From NCBI RefSeq assembly GCF_000454545.1, contig NZ_CM002139.1, forward strand, positions 4,904,383 through 4,968,382: a stretch of DNA of 64,000 nucleotides. The letters are read 5' to 3'. Position numbers and translations under genes: made by a program. Positions 18,261 through 26,777 of this stretch are shown here, piece after piece. Under the pieces are notes generated by a model. It worked only from the letters and a program-made list of their open reading frames with translations, ran no database searches and was not told the DNA's origin. How positions within the stretch are numbered: the stretch's first letter is position 1; each line of letters starts with the position of its first letter. The stretch comes from Xanthomonas cassavae CFBP 4642 (lineage in GTDB: Bacteria > Pseudomonadota > Gammaproteobacteria > Xanthomonadales > Xanthomonadaceae).

Positions 18261-19568
18261 ATGCTTTATCAACTGCATGAGCTGACCCGCAATCTGCTAG
18301 CCCCCTGGGTGCATCAGGCCCAGGCGAACGCCAAGATGTTTTCCGACCCCGACAGCCTGTGGGCCTCGCTCCCGGGTGCCAAACGCATGGCTGCCAGCAA
18401 CGAGCTGTTCCACCGGCTGGGCAAGGAATACGAAAAGCCGGCCTGGGCGCTGGACGATGTCGAGGTGGACGGCCATTCGCTGCCCATCATCGAGCGCGAA
18501 GTGCTGAGCAAGCCGTTCTGCCGCCTGCTGCGCTTCAAGCGTTTCAGCGATCACGTCGAGCTGATCGGCAAGATGAAGGAGCAGCCGGCGGTGCTGGTGG
18601 TGGCCCCTTTGTCCGGCCACCACGCCACCCTGCTGCGCGACACCGTGCGCACCCTGCTGCGCAACCACAAGGTCTATGTGACCGACTGGGTGGACGCGCG
18701 CATGGTGCCGCTGGAGGCAGGCGCGTTCCGGCTCGAGGACTACATCACCTATATCCAGGACTTCATCCGCCACATCGACGCCGCGCGCCTGCATGTGGTG
18801 AGCGTGTGCCAGCCCACCGTACCTGTGCTGGCAGCGGTGTCGCTGATGGCCAGCAACGACGAGCCCACGCCGCGCTCGCTGGTGATGATGGGCGGCCCGA
18901 TCGATGCGCGTCGCAGCCCCACCCAGGTCAACAACCTGGCCACGGAAAACGGCATCGAGTGGTTCCAGAACAACCTGATCCACACCGTGCCGTTCCCGTA
19001 TCCGGGCCACGGCCGTCAGGTGTATCCGGGCTTTCTGCAGCACGCCGGTTTCCTGTCGATGAACCCCAACCGGCACGTGATGTCGCACTGGGATTTCTAC
19101 ACCGACCTGGTCAAGGGCGACCTGCAGGATGCGCAAGCGCACCGGCAGTTCTACGACGAGTACAACGCCGTGCTCGACATGCCGGCAGAGTATTACCTGG
19201 ACACGATCCGCGTGGTGTTCCAGGAGTTCCTGCTGCCGCAGGGCAAATGGAAGGTGGACGGCCAGCTGGTCAAGCCCTCTGCCATCCGCAATACCGCCTT
19301 GCTGAGCATCGAAGGCGAGCTGGACGACATGGCAGGCCTGGGCCAGACCGAAGCCGTGCACGATCTGTGCACCGGCATCGACGCGGCGCACCGCCGCCAT
19401 CTGGTGGTGGAAGGTGCCGGCCATTACGGCATTTTCAGCGGCCGCCGCTGGCGCGAAGTGGTATACCCGCAGGTGCGCGAGTTCATCGCCCGCTACGATG
19501 CCGACCCTGTGGGCAGCCGCGATCCGGCCACCGTCACCCCGATCCGCAAGCGCGGCAAGCGCGCCTGA
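18261..19568 (+). CDS. phaZ: Intracellular polyhydroxybutyrate depolymerase
   Basis: PhaZ hydrolyses intracellular poly-3-hydroxybutyrate granules to mobilise stored carbon. The 435-residue alpha/beta-hydrolase has the atypical nucleophile-elbow SVCQPTVP, in which cysteine replaces serine. With the ATG at 18261 (MLYQLHELTRNLLAPW), the nucleophile falls at Cys183, the acid at Asp355 (ELDDMAG) and the base at His388 (GAGHYGIF). These are the same numbers I know for the Ralstonia PhaZ1 triad, and this supports the chosen start over ATGs at 18225 and 18252. The C-terminal tail is basic (IRKRGKRA). No phaC or phasin gene is adjacent. A strong terminator follows. Confidence 0.93.
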   Translation: MLYQLHELTRNLLAPWVHQAQANAKMFSDPDSLWASLPGAKRMAASNELFHRLGKEYEKPAWALDDVEVDGHSLPIIEREVLSKPFCRLLRFKRFSDHVELIGKMKEQPAVLVVAPLSGHHATLLRDTVRTLLRNHKVYVTDWVDARMVPLEAGAFRLEDYITYIQDFIRHIDAARLHVVSVCQPTVPVLAAVSLMASNDEPTPRSLVMMGGPIDARRSPTQVNNLATENGIEWFQNNLIHTVPFPYPGHGRQVYPGFLQHAGFLSMNPNRHVMSHWDFYTDLVKGDLQDAQAHRQFYDEYNAVLDMPAEYYLDTIRVVFQEFLLPQGKWKVDGQLVKPSAIRNTALLSIEGELDDMAGLGQTEAVHDLCTGIDAAHRRHLVVEGAGHYGIFSGRRWREVVYPQVREFIARYDADPVGSRDPATVTPIRKRGKRA

Positions 19569-19575
19569 TCCACGC

Positions 19576-19608
19576 AAAAAAATCCCCGGTTCTGCCGGGG
19601 ATTTTTTT
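19576..19608 (+). terminator. Rho-independent terminator after phaZ
   Basis: A CCCCGG/CCGGGG stem with loop TTCTG is flanked by seven A and seven T residues, so the stem extends through A-T pairs. It lies 7 nt after the phaZ stop. The A-tract upstream would also give a U-tract on the opposite strand, so it can act in both directions, including for the minus-strand gene ending at 19845. Confidence 0.92.
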
Positions 19609-19648
19609 GTACCGGGACCAAGAGCGACCAAGGAACCGACGGTGCTCA

Positions 19649-19763
19649 TCAGGCGGGCGCGGCCGGGGGCTCGGTGCAACATGTATCACGCGTACGCTGC
19701 GGTTCCTGTGCGCTGCCTACACCCGCCTGACGACTGCTCGCTACGTTTTGTCAGCTGCTCTGT
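19649..19763. repeat. Dispersed element with inverted ends, copy A
   Basis: The element begins TCAGGCGGGCGCGGCC and its core ends CCCGCCTGA at 19730, so the ends are inverted repeats about 82 bp apart. Similarity to copy B (63343-63468) continues through the CGACTGCTCGCTACG stretch. It fills most of the gap between the phaZ terminator and the next gene. Confidence 0.75.
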
Positions 19764-19844
19764 GTGCGACAGCTCAGGCAAGGCCATGCCGGCCTGAAAA
19801 TGCCAGCATCGCTGCTGCGCACGCTGCTCCATCGGTCAAGCGCG

Positions 19845-20762
19845 TCACGCCGCCGCCTCGCCGCTCTTGACCAACAGTTGCTTGGCGAACATGCCGTGCA
19901 GTTTGCCGAAGGCGCGCGCCAGATGCAGGGTGACGAACAGCAACAGCACGCCCACTGCGAACAAAGGCAGCGTCAGCCAGGAACTGGTGATGTCCACGCC
20001 GTCCCAGGTCAGCACTGCCGTGTTGTCGAACAACGCGACGAACGGTGAAGCAGCCAGCCCCAGGGAGAGCGACAGCAGCGTGGTGAACACGGTGAAGTAC
20101 ACGATGCCCAGCGGCAGCATCAGCAGGAAGTACAGCATCGTGCTCCAAGTGCGCGCATCGGTGAACATCGCACCGATGCGCCGCAGCCAGCCGCCCTGCG
20201 CACCCGGATGCTGCGGGCGGCGCGGCATGCGCACCCCCAGCAAGGCCTCTACCACGCGTCCTTCCACCAGCGACAGCACCCGCACCGAGCCGAAGAACAG
20301 CACCAGCAGCGGTACGCCGACGATCAGGATCAACAGGCCCAATGACAGGCTGGTGCCGGTGACCACCCAGGTGAAATAGAACACGCCGGTGACCAGCGAC
20401 AGCAGCATGTAGAACAGCGCGCCATAGGTCCGCGGGTCTGCCGCCACGCCGAAGAACTTGCCCAGCCACGTGCTGCGCCGGGGCGGCAGCGGCGGACGCA
20501 AGGCGCGGCTCACCGTGACTTCGGTTTCGCGATAGATCTCGGCCACTTCCTCGGGCGCCCCGTAGCTGCCGGCCACGCCTGCAATGACGTCGGCTTCGCT
20601 CTTGTCCTTCTGCCCTGCCAGCTCGGCTCGCAGATATTCTTCGGCGTCGTAGAGCGCGTCCTGGATCATTGCCGGGTCGGCACCGGACAGCGCCTGGCGC
20701 AACTGCAGCAGATAATCGGGAATGGTGGTCGGCAACGGACGTGGGTATGCGGTGGTCATCAT
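19845..20762 (-). CDS. HAAS-type signalling membrane protein with duplicated sensor domain
   Basis: This is a 305-residue (or 304 from the second Met) membrane protein. The first ~90 residues are soluble and helical and look like the HAAS/DUF1700 domain usually paired with PadR regulators. The rest is two copies of a putative-sensor membrane module. One begins RTYGALFYMLLSLVTGVFYF, the other RTWSTMLYFLLMLPLGIVYF, each followed by a second hydrophobic hairpin. The start overlaps the stop of the upstream PadR gene by 4 nt, so the pair is translated together. Ligand unknown; a cell-envelope stress sensor is plausible. Confidence 0.85.
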   Translation of the reverse strand: MMTTAYPRPLPTTIPDYLLQLRQALSGADPAMIQDALYDAEEYLRAELAGQKDKSEADVIAGVAGSYGAPEEVAEIYRETEVTVSRALRPPLPPRRSTWLGKFFGVAADPRTYGALFYMLLSLVTGVFYFTWVVTGTSLSLGLLILIVGVPLLVLFFGSVRVLSLVEGRVVEALLGVRMPRRPQHPGAQGGWLRRIGAMFTDARTWSTMLYFLLMLPLGIVYFTVFTTLLSLSLGLAASPFVALFDNTAVLTWDGVDITSSWLTLPLFAVGVLLLFVTLHLARAFGKLHGMFAKQLLVKSGEAAA

Positions 20763-21127
20763 GAGTGGGTCCCCTCCAGCACGGAATCAACGGAATCACG
20801 GGTGGCACGCCAAGCGGCGGTCCAGTCGCGCAGGCAGTCACGCCCGCTCTCGGTCATGCGGTAATAGCGTCGCGGCGGCCCGGAGGCCGATGGCTCGACA
20901 TGGCTCTGCAGCAAGCCCGCCCCTTCCAGGTTGCGCAGCACCGGATACAACGCACTCTGTTTGCCGCTGAGCACGCCCTCCAGACCTTCCAGCCGTTTGG
21001 CGATCAGATAGCCGTACAGCGGCTCCCCGGCCTGGGCCAGTACCGCCAGCAAGGCCAACGACACCGTGCCGGCACTGAGCTCCTTCTGGAACTTCCTCAG
21101 ATGGACATCCGGCTCGCTCATCGCCAT
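20759..21127 (-). CDS. PadR-family transcriptional regulator
   Basis: This is a 122-residue winged-helix DNA-binding protein of the PadR type. The signature GYLIAKRLEGLEGVLSGKQS, then ALYPVLRNLEGAGLL and the wing region with RRYYRMTESGR are clear. It lacks the long C-terminal coiled coil, so it is a short PadR (subfamily 2-like). It is the first gene of a two-gene minus-strand unit with the membrane sensor protein and probably represses its own operon. Confidence 0.92.
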   Translation of the reverse strand: MAMSEPDVHLRKFQKELSAGTVSLALLAVLAQAGEPLYGYLIAKRLEGLEGVLSGKQSALYPVLRNLEGAGLLQSHVEPSASGPPRRYYRMTESGRDCLRDWTAAWRATRDSVDSVLEGTHS

Positions 21128-21194
21128 CTCCCGCTAGGTTGAGGGCAATGCTATGTAGACGTTGGGTATAGCGGATGTGCTGGTAGTCATGGGC

Positions 21195-21328
21195 CGGGAT
21201 TCGGGATTCGGGATTGGCAACTGCGGGGTTGCGCTGGTTGGCCGAACACCGGCCTTGCTGCAAGCCCCACGGTCAACGGCCCATGCGCTCCGCTGTAGCG
21301 AATCCCTGCTGCCGAATCCCCAATCCCA
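21195..21328. repeat. Paired inverted heptamer arrays before the alginate-export gene
   Basis: The left arm 21195-21218 has three GGGATTC/GGGATTG units. The right arm 21300-21328 has GAATCCC and CAATCCC units. About 80 nt lie between. The element fills most of the 323-bp divergent gap between padR and the outer-membrane protein gene. The remaining bases (about 21380-21445) are A/T-richer and presumably hold the promoter. Confidence 0.8.
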
Positions 21329-21450
21329 GCGAGTTCATGAGCTTAGAACCTTCGGGTTACTGCCTTTCCGCCGAGGCTCCACTACAGTCAACGCCCCCTG
21401 TGCCGATAAACCTGGCTCAGGTGGCTTTCACTTTTCGATAGGGCGATACG

Positions 21451-23007
21451 ATGCAACTGACACGCTTGGCGCAGCCGGCCATGGCTGATACTTCCTTTGG
21501 TGCCACACGGCGGCGCCTGTGCCTTGCGATTGGGTTGGCGTTGCCGGGCCTTGCTCTGGCGCAGGTGCAGCCTGCACCGGCCAATGCCGAACAGGCCGTG
21601 GCAGAGCCCGCCAAGGCACCGGTCACCGCCGCGCCGGCTACCGCCAAGGGCTATCCGCAGGAAGCCCAGGGTTGGGGAGCCAAGCAGGGCGGCAATATGT
21701 GGCAGGTGCGCTGGGCCGAAGACTGGTCGTATCTGAAGGATCCGTCCAAGCGCAAGAGCCCGTTCGATCCGCTTAAGTACATCCCGCTCAGCGAAGACGG
21801 CGATGTGTATGTTTCGCTCAGCAACGAGCTGCGCGTGCGCAGCAACACCATCACCAATCCGGGGCTGATTCCCGGCAGCCACTCGCAGCAGCAATACCTG
21901 CTGCGTGCGTTCTTCGGTGCGGACCTGCACGTGGGCCAGCACTTCCGTCTGTACACGGAACTGGCGCACGGCAGCCTGGATGGGCGCAACGAAGGCGCCA
22001 AGACCGGCACCCAGGAAAACAATGCGATCCTGCAGCAGGTGTTCTTCGACGTGAAGGGCACCATCGGCGGTGCCGACACCGGCCTGCGGGTCGGCCGCCA
22101 GGTGTTCGTCGACGGCCCCACCACCTTGATGGCGCTGCGCGACAACACCGACATCTTCGTGACCTTCAACGGTGCGCGCGCCTGGGCCATCGGCGAAAAG
22201 ACCCGCGTGGACGTGTTCGATTTCAACTTCAACCTGGACGGCACCGAGGGCCTGGGTGACGACCGCATCGACCGTTCGCGGCATTTCCGTGGCGTGGTCG
22301 GCGGCTATCGCCTGCCGACGGCCAAGCCGATGTACCTGGAGCCGTTCTTCTACCAGTTCCGCAACGACAACCAGGTGTGGGGCCGCCAGACCGCCGAAGA
22401 ACACCGCAACTACTACGGCCTGCGGCTGTGGGGCAACGTGGGCAAGCTGCGCACCGATTCATTCGTGACCGTGCAGCGCGGCAGCTTCGGTGGACGCGAT
22501 CTGCGTGCCTACATGGCCAGCACCTCCAATGCCTGGTCGCTGAGCGAAACCGGCTGGAAGCCGCGTCTGGGCTTCCATAGCGAAATCGCCTCCGGCGGCG
22601 GCGGCACCTCAGGCACCGGCACGCTGCGCAACAACAACTTCCTGTACGGCAATACGATCTACTTCAGCTGGGCCACGTTCTTCGGCCCGGTGAACCTGGT
22701 CACCGCCGCGCCGACGTTCACCTTCTCGCCCACCTCCAAGCTCACCGTCAACCTGGAATGGGAAACGCTGTGGCGCCAGACCACCAGCGATGCGATCTAC
22801 AACAACCAGGCGCGCCCCTATGCACGCACCCAGGACACCGGCGAGCGCCGGATCGGCACCATGCCGCGCATCAACGCCACCTGGAATATCGACCCGAACT
22901 GGTCGGTGACCTTCCGCGCCGAGCACCTGATGGCCGGGCCGGCATTGGAAAAGGCCGGCTACGGCGATTCGACCTTCGTGATGGGCTGGTTGAACTTCCG
23001 CTTCTAA
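21451..23007 (+). CDS. Alginate-export family outer-membrane beta-barrel protein
   Basis: This 518-residue protein has an N-terminal signal-peptide-like segment (LCLAIGLALPGLALAQ) and a Pro/Ala-rich linker. A long barrel of alternating strands follows, ending in WLNFRF with the terminal Phe expected of a BAM substrate. The family (alginate_exp domain) contains AlgE-like porins for anionic polymers. The segments VGRQVFVDGPTTLMALRDN and YGLRLWGNVG fit that family as I know it. No alginate biosynthesis genes are nearby, so the real substrate may be another acidic sugar or a small molecule. AGGGCGATACG precedes the ATG. The true start could be the second Met, 11 codons in. Confidence 0.82.
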   Translation: MQLTRLAQPAMADTSFGATRRRLCLAIGLALPGLALAQVQPAPANAEQAVAEPAKAPVTAAPATAKGYPQEAQGWGAKQGGNMWQVRWAEDWSYLKDPSKRKSPFDPLKYIPLSEDGDVYVSLSNELRVRSNTITNPGLIPGSHSQQQYLLRAFFGADLHVGQHFRLYTELAHGSLDGRNEGAKTGTQENNAILQQVFFDVKGTIGGADTGLRVGRQVFVDGPTTLMALRDNTDIFVTFNGARAWAIGEKTRVDVFDFNFNLDGTEGLGDDRIDRSRHFRGVVGGYRLPTAKPMYLEPFFYQFRNDNQVWGRQTAEEHRNYYGLRLWGNVGKLRTDSFVTVQRGSFGGRDLRAYMASTSNAWSLSETGWKPRLGFHSEIASGGGGTSGTGTLRNNNFLYGNTIYFSWATFFGPVNLVTAAPTFTFSPTSKLTVNLEWETLWRQTTSDAIYNNQARPYARTQDTGERRIGTMPRINATWNIDPNWSVTFRAEHLMAGPALEKAGYGDSTFVMGWLNFRF

Positions 23008-23080
23008 GCATGCATCGGTGCGCCTGCGCGCAGCGATGCGGTGTGCGTTATTGCTGCGCGCCTGCACAGCGACACATCCG

Positions 23081-23118
23081 CATCCCGCGTCCTGTCAGGG
23101 ACGCGGGATGTTGCTTTT
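23081..23118 (+). terminator. Hairpin terminator after the outer-membrane barrel gene
   Basis: A perfect 12-bp stem (23081-23092 with 23099-23110) and 6-nt loop are followed by TTGCTTTT. It lies 73 nt past the stop. The rest of the gap to 23291 shows nothing further. Confidence 0.65.
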
Positions 23119-23291
23119 CAGCGTAGCGACTGCAGTGGGTGCCATGACCGCGGCACGCACGCCTTGCAATCCCGTGACGATCGCACCGATTCGGCCATAA
23201 AGCTCCAGGGACGCTGCTGGCGGACCAGGTCGTGGCCTCGGGCTCCGCTCGCGACCTGATGGATGCGCCACGCCACTGGCGCGCCGCAACA

Positions 23292-24659
23292 CTACTGGAT
23301 CGTAGTAGTCGCGCGCTCCGCAAGCCGGCTGGCCGGCACTGGCCAGCGATCGTCTCCGGCACCTTCTTCGCGTCTGGCGTACCGAGCGATGGTCAGATGC
23401 TTGCCGTCGCCGTCGGCCTGCAGCGGGCGCATCTGTCCGCGCAGTGCAGGCGGCAGCTCGGCAAGTCGCTGCGCAAGCGGCCGTGTATCGGCCGGGCGAT
23501 CGCGCAACCACAGCAGGGCGGCCACCGTACGCATTGCCGCGGCAGTGTCCTGCAGCGTGTGCTGGTACTTGGCATAGTCCGGACGCGCCGCGCTGACCAA
23601 CAGGCAACCGGTGGCATTGGCCACGCAGGCCACCGTGGCCGTGTCGGGCGTTGACACCATGCCGGGCGGCAGCGCTTGATCCTGCGCCAGCAATGCCTGC
23701 ACCGGCGCACTGCAGGCCCAGGTAAAGGTTGGTGCCAGCAGCGCCTGGGTGCGCTCGCGGTCCAATAGCCGTGGCGAGATGCGATCCAGCCAGTCGCGAT
23801 CGCCATCCTGGACGGACGCGTCCTGCAGCATCGAAAACACCAAGCGCGATTCGCCGTGCAGCGCATTGCACAGCGAGATCTCTTCCATCACCGCCGGTGC
23901 GAACGCCGCGGCGCACTGCGCAGGCAGCGGCGGCCGCGCCGGCAGCTCGGCCAGCATGTCCGCAAAGAGCTGCGCATTGCCGCGCAGCATCGCCGCGCCG
24001 ATCATCGTGACCGCCAGGTTGTCGCCGCTACGCAGCAGCACCCGGGCAACCTGCGCGTTGGTGCAGACCTCGCTCAAGGCCTGGGTGGTACGCCCCTGGA
24101 CGAAATCCAGCGCGCTGGCGGTCATCGACAACGGCATCCGCGGCAGCTCGGGCAACGTCATATCGGCGCGTGGCCGGAACGGGCTGCGGTAGTCGGTGTA
24201 GTCGGCCAATGCCTGCATCCTGCTCAGCATCGGCGCCTGTGTGGCCAGCGCATCGGCATAGGCCTGCGGTTGTTCGCGCACGTGCTGTAAACATCCGCCT
24301 GCGCTGGCGCTGCACAGGGCCGGCGCAGTGGATGGCCAGCTTGGCAGGCGCGGATAGTCCGCGACGGCACTGCGAAACGGCACCTCGCGTGGCAGCCGAT
24401 TCAGGCGTTCCACATCCTGGGCCAACACGGTCTCGCGCTGCGCTTCCGGAACCGCATAGGACAGCGACCAGAGTGCCGCGAACATATTGGCCCCGCGCAA
24501 CGGCGGCAGCGGTTGACGCAGCTGCGCCAGTGCCTGCCGCTGTGCATCGGGAATGGGCCAACGTTGGGAGACGGCATACAGCGCCGCCAATACCGCAAGC
24601 AGGATGCAAACACCGAGCAAGGCGGTCTTGAGGAACTTGGCGAGCATGTGCACATCCAT
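23292..24659 (-). CDS. Hypothetical protein with N-terminal membrane anchor
   Basis: The gene encodes about 455 residues with one hydrophobic N-terminal segment (FLKTALLGVCILLAVLAALY) acting as an uncleaved anchor or signal. A mainly helical, probably periplasmic domain with several cysteines follows. The frame is open from 24737, but the upstream part is poorly coding-like. ATGs at 24659 (MDVHMLAKF) and 24647 (MLAKF) place the hydrophobic segment near the N-terminus, and I chose 24659. I do not recognise the family and see no catalytic motif. It is transcribed alone, convergent with the barrel gene. Confidence 0.72.
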   Translation of the reverse strand: MDVHMLAKFLKTALLGVCILLAVLAALYAVSQRWPIPDAQRQALAQLRQPLPPLRGANMFAALWSLSYAVPEAQRETVLAQDVERLNRLPREVPFRSAVADYPRLPSWPSTAPALCSASAGGCLQHVREQPQAYADALATQAPMLSRMQALADYTDYRSPFRPRADMTLPELPRMPLSMTASALDFVQGRTTQALSEVCTNAQVARVLLRSGDNLAVTMIGAAMLRGNAQLFADMLAELPARPPLPAQCAAAFAPAVMEEISLCNALHGESRLVFSMLQDASVQDGDRDWLDRISPRLLDRERTQALLAPTFTWACSAPVQALLAQDQALPPGMVSTPDTATVACVANATGCLLVSAARPDYAKYQHTLQDTAAAMRTVAALLWLRDRPADTRPLAQRLAELPPALRGQMRPLQADGDGKHLTIARYARREEGAGDDRWPVPASRLAERATTTIQ

Positions 24660-25117
24660 CCATGGGAGGCTGCGCATCTTAGTGCCTTCGGCGCAGCCCC
24701 GCGACGGGTGGACGAAGACGCGTCCACGTATCGGCATCGCGTTCCTTCAGCAGGCAAACGCAGTGGCAACCGATTGAATGACAAATCCGCGCAATGTCCG
24801 GGCAAGGACAGCGGACGCTGGCGACCGCCTGCCGGTTTTCGGGCAGCGGAGTTGGGAAGCCGGGTCGCGGACAGCAGTGGCGGTCGTACCCTCATCCGGC
24901 GCTACGCGCCACCTTCCGGCGGGAAAAGGGAGCGGCCTTTGCCTTTGCCCTTGCTGGCAGCACTGACACTGCAACTGCCTCTGCCCCAGCAGTCGCAGTT
25001 GTCGCAACACCTACCGATTGCGGCAGTCCGACAGTAAGCGCGCGCGTTGACCAATCCCCAATGCCCACTCCCCAATCCCCGCCCCACCTCCACCGAGCGC
25101 GGCCGAATGCCTACACT
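24660..25117. other. 458-bp non-coding gap with degraded repeats
   Basis: No convincing gene lies here. About 24890-24945 is a C-rich tract with a short GGCGC/GCGCC dyad typical of dispersed chromosomal repeats. Then comes a CTG/CAG-rich, low-complexity stretch (24950-25020). A single heptamer array of the CCAATCCCC type sits at 25051-25080 without an obvious left partner. The divergent promoters for the flanking genes should be here, but I cannot place them. Confidence 0.55.
25051..25080. repeat. Solo right arm of the heptamer repeat family
   Basis: Units CCAATCCC, CAATGCCC, ACTCCCC and AATCCCC follow a 7-nt period. No GGGATTC-type left arm is visible within 150 nt upstream. It ends 38 nt before the DUF502 gene. 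Confidence 0.65.
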
Positions 25118-25798
25118 ATGACGATGTCCGAATCCCCCACTCCGCATGCCCGCCCTTCCCTGCAACGCGTCTTCCTGACCGGGTTGCTCACCTTGTTGCC
25201 GGTCTGGCTGACCTGGGTGGTGGTGAAGTTCGTCTTCGCGCTGCTCTCTGGTATCAGCAGCCCCTGGGTGGTGCCGCTGTCCGAACGCATCGCCGCCTCG
25301 TTTCCGGATTACCTTGGCTGGATCAAGGCGCTGTGGGTGCAGAACACCATCGCCCTGGTCGCCACGGTGGCGGTGATCCTGTTCGTCGGCATCCTGAGCC
25401 GGCGGGTGATCGGCCAGCGCCTGCTGCGCTGGTTCGAGGCGATCATGCGGCGCATCCCGCTGGCCAGCGTGGTCTACGACAGCGCGCGCAAGCTGCTGGA
25501 TATCCTGCAGACACAACCGGGCAGCACCCAGCGCGTGGTGCTGATCGACTTCCCGCATCGCGACATGAAATCGGTGGGCCTGGTCACCCGCGTGATCAAG
25601 GAACAGGGCACCGGCCGCGAGCTGGCGGCGGTGTATGTGCCAACCACGCCCAACCCCACCTCCGGCTATCTGGAAATCGTGCCGGTGGAACTGCTCACGC
25701 CCACCGACTGGAGCGTGGACCAGGCGATGAGTTTCATCATTTCCGGCGGCGCAGTGGCGCCGGAATCGGTGCCCTTCACCCGTACTGCAGATCGCTGA
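25118..25798 (+). CDS. DUF502 family membrane protein
   Basis: This 226-residue inner-membrane protein has two strong hydrophobic regions (VFLTGLLTLLPVWLTWVVVK and IALVATVAVILFVGILSRR). A soluble C-terminal domain includes the conserved VVLIDFPHRDMKSVGLVT and FVPTTPNPTSGY-type motif (here YVPTTPNPTSGYLEIVP). These are hallmarks of DUF502, whose function is unknown. ATGs at 25118 and 25124 are both possible starts with weak RBSs. The next gene begins 4 nt after the stop, so they form an operon. Confidence 0.9.
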   Translation: MTMSESPTPHARPSLQRVFLTGLLTLLPVWLTWVVVKFVFALLSGISSPWVVPLSERIAASFPDYLGWIKALWVQNTIALVATVAVILFVGILSRRVIGQRLLRWFEAIMRRIPLASVVYDSARKLLDILQTQPGSTQRVVLIDFPHRDMKSVGLVTRVIKEQGTGRELAAVYVPTTPNPTSGYLEIVPVELLTPTDWSVDQAMSFIISGGAVAPESVPFTRTADR

Positions 25799-25802
25799 GA
25801 CC

Positions 25803-26579
25803 ATGACACACGTGCGTACCCTCGACGATCGTGCGGTACGCCTGTTCATTGCGCTGGCGGCGTTCTTCTGCGTCAACGCCGCGCTGGCCGAGTTCATCGG
25901 GGTCAAGATCTTCGCGCTGGAAGACACCCTGGGCATCGCGCCGCTGAACTGGAACCTGTTCGGCCGGACCGGCTCGCTCAGTTTCACCGCCGGCACCTTG
26001 TTGTGGCCGGTGGTGTTCATCATGACCGACACCATCAACGAGTTCTTCGGCAGCCGCGGGGTGCGTTTCATCTCGTGGGTGGCGGTGGCGCTGATCGGCT
26101 ATGGGTTCGTGTTTGCGTTTGCCGCCATCGCCTTGGCCCCCGCCGACTGGTGGGTCACCGCCGCGCAGAGCCAGGGCGTGCCGGACTACCAGGCCGCGTT
26201 CGCGGCGGTGTTCGGACAGGGGCTGTGGACCATCGGTGGCTCGCTGGTGGCGTTCCTGTTCGGCCAGTTGATCGATGTGTCGGTGTTCCACCGCATCCGC
26301 CGCGTCACCGGCGAAAAGCACGTATGGCTGCGTGCCACCGGCTCCACCGCGGTCTCGCAACTGGTGGACAGCTTCGTGGTGATCTACATCGCCTTCGTGC
26401 TCGGGCCCCAGCACTGGTCGATGGATCAGTTCCTGGCGGTGAGTACGCTCAACTACGCCTACAAGATGGGCTTTGCCGTGGCCCTGATCCCGTTGCTGTA
26501 TCTGGCGCGGCGCGGCATCAGCGCCTACCTGGGCGCCGAGCGGGCCGAACAGCTGCGCGAGGAAGCCGCTGCCGGCTGA
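25803..26579 (+). CDS. Queuosine-precursor transporter, YhhQ family
   Basis: This 258-residue polytopic membrane protein is of the VUT/YhhQ (COG1738) family, which imports queuosine precursors (preQ0/preQ1) used for tRNA wobble modification. At least six hydrophobic segments are visible. The family signatures are NAALAEFIGVKIF, FIMTDTINEFFG, and the C-terminal ATGSTAVSQLVDSFVVIYIAF. It follows the DUF502 gene by 4 nt. No que biosynthesis genes are in the window. The transport role is inferred from the family. Confidence 0.9.
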   Translation: MTHVRTLDDRAVRLFIALAAFFCVNAALAEFIGVKIFALEDTLGIAPLNWNLFGRTGSLSFTAGTLLWPVVFIMTDTINEFFGSRGVRFISWVAVALIGYGFVFAFAAIALAPADWWVTAAQSQGVPDYQAAFAAVFGQGLWTIGGSLVAFLFGQLIDVSVFHRIRRVTGEKHVWLRATGSTAVSQLVDSFVVIYIAFVLGPQHWSMDQFLAVSTLNYAYKMGFAVALIPLLYLARRGISAYLGAERAEQLREEAAAG

Positions 26580-26777
26580 GCGGGCGCGGTGGCCAGTGCT
26601 GCGGCGAAAGCCCCCGATGGCAGGGGCATGGGCCGGATGCCGCGTTGCACCATGCAAGACCGACGGCGCGCAGGACGAGGCCTTGCATGAATTGCCGTTA
26701 GGCGCTCCGCCCCTGGTGGGTGGCCCTACCGGTGCGGATCGGGCAAGCTCCCCGCTCGCTTGTTTCCGGAGCCGGCA

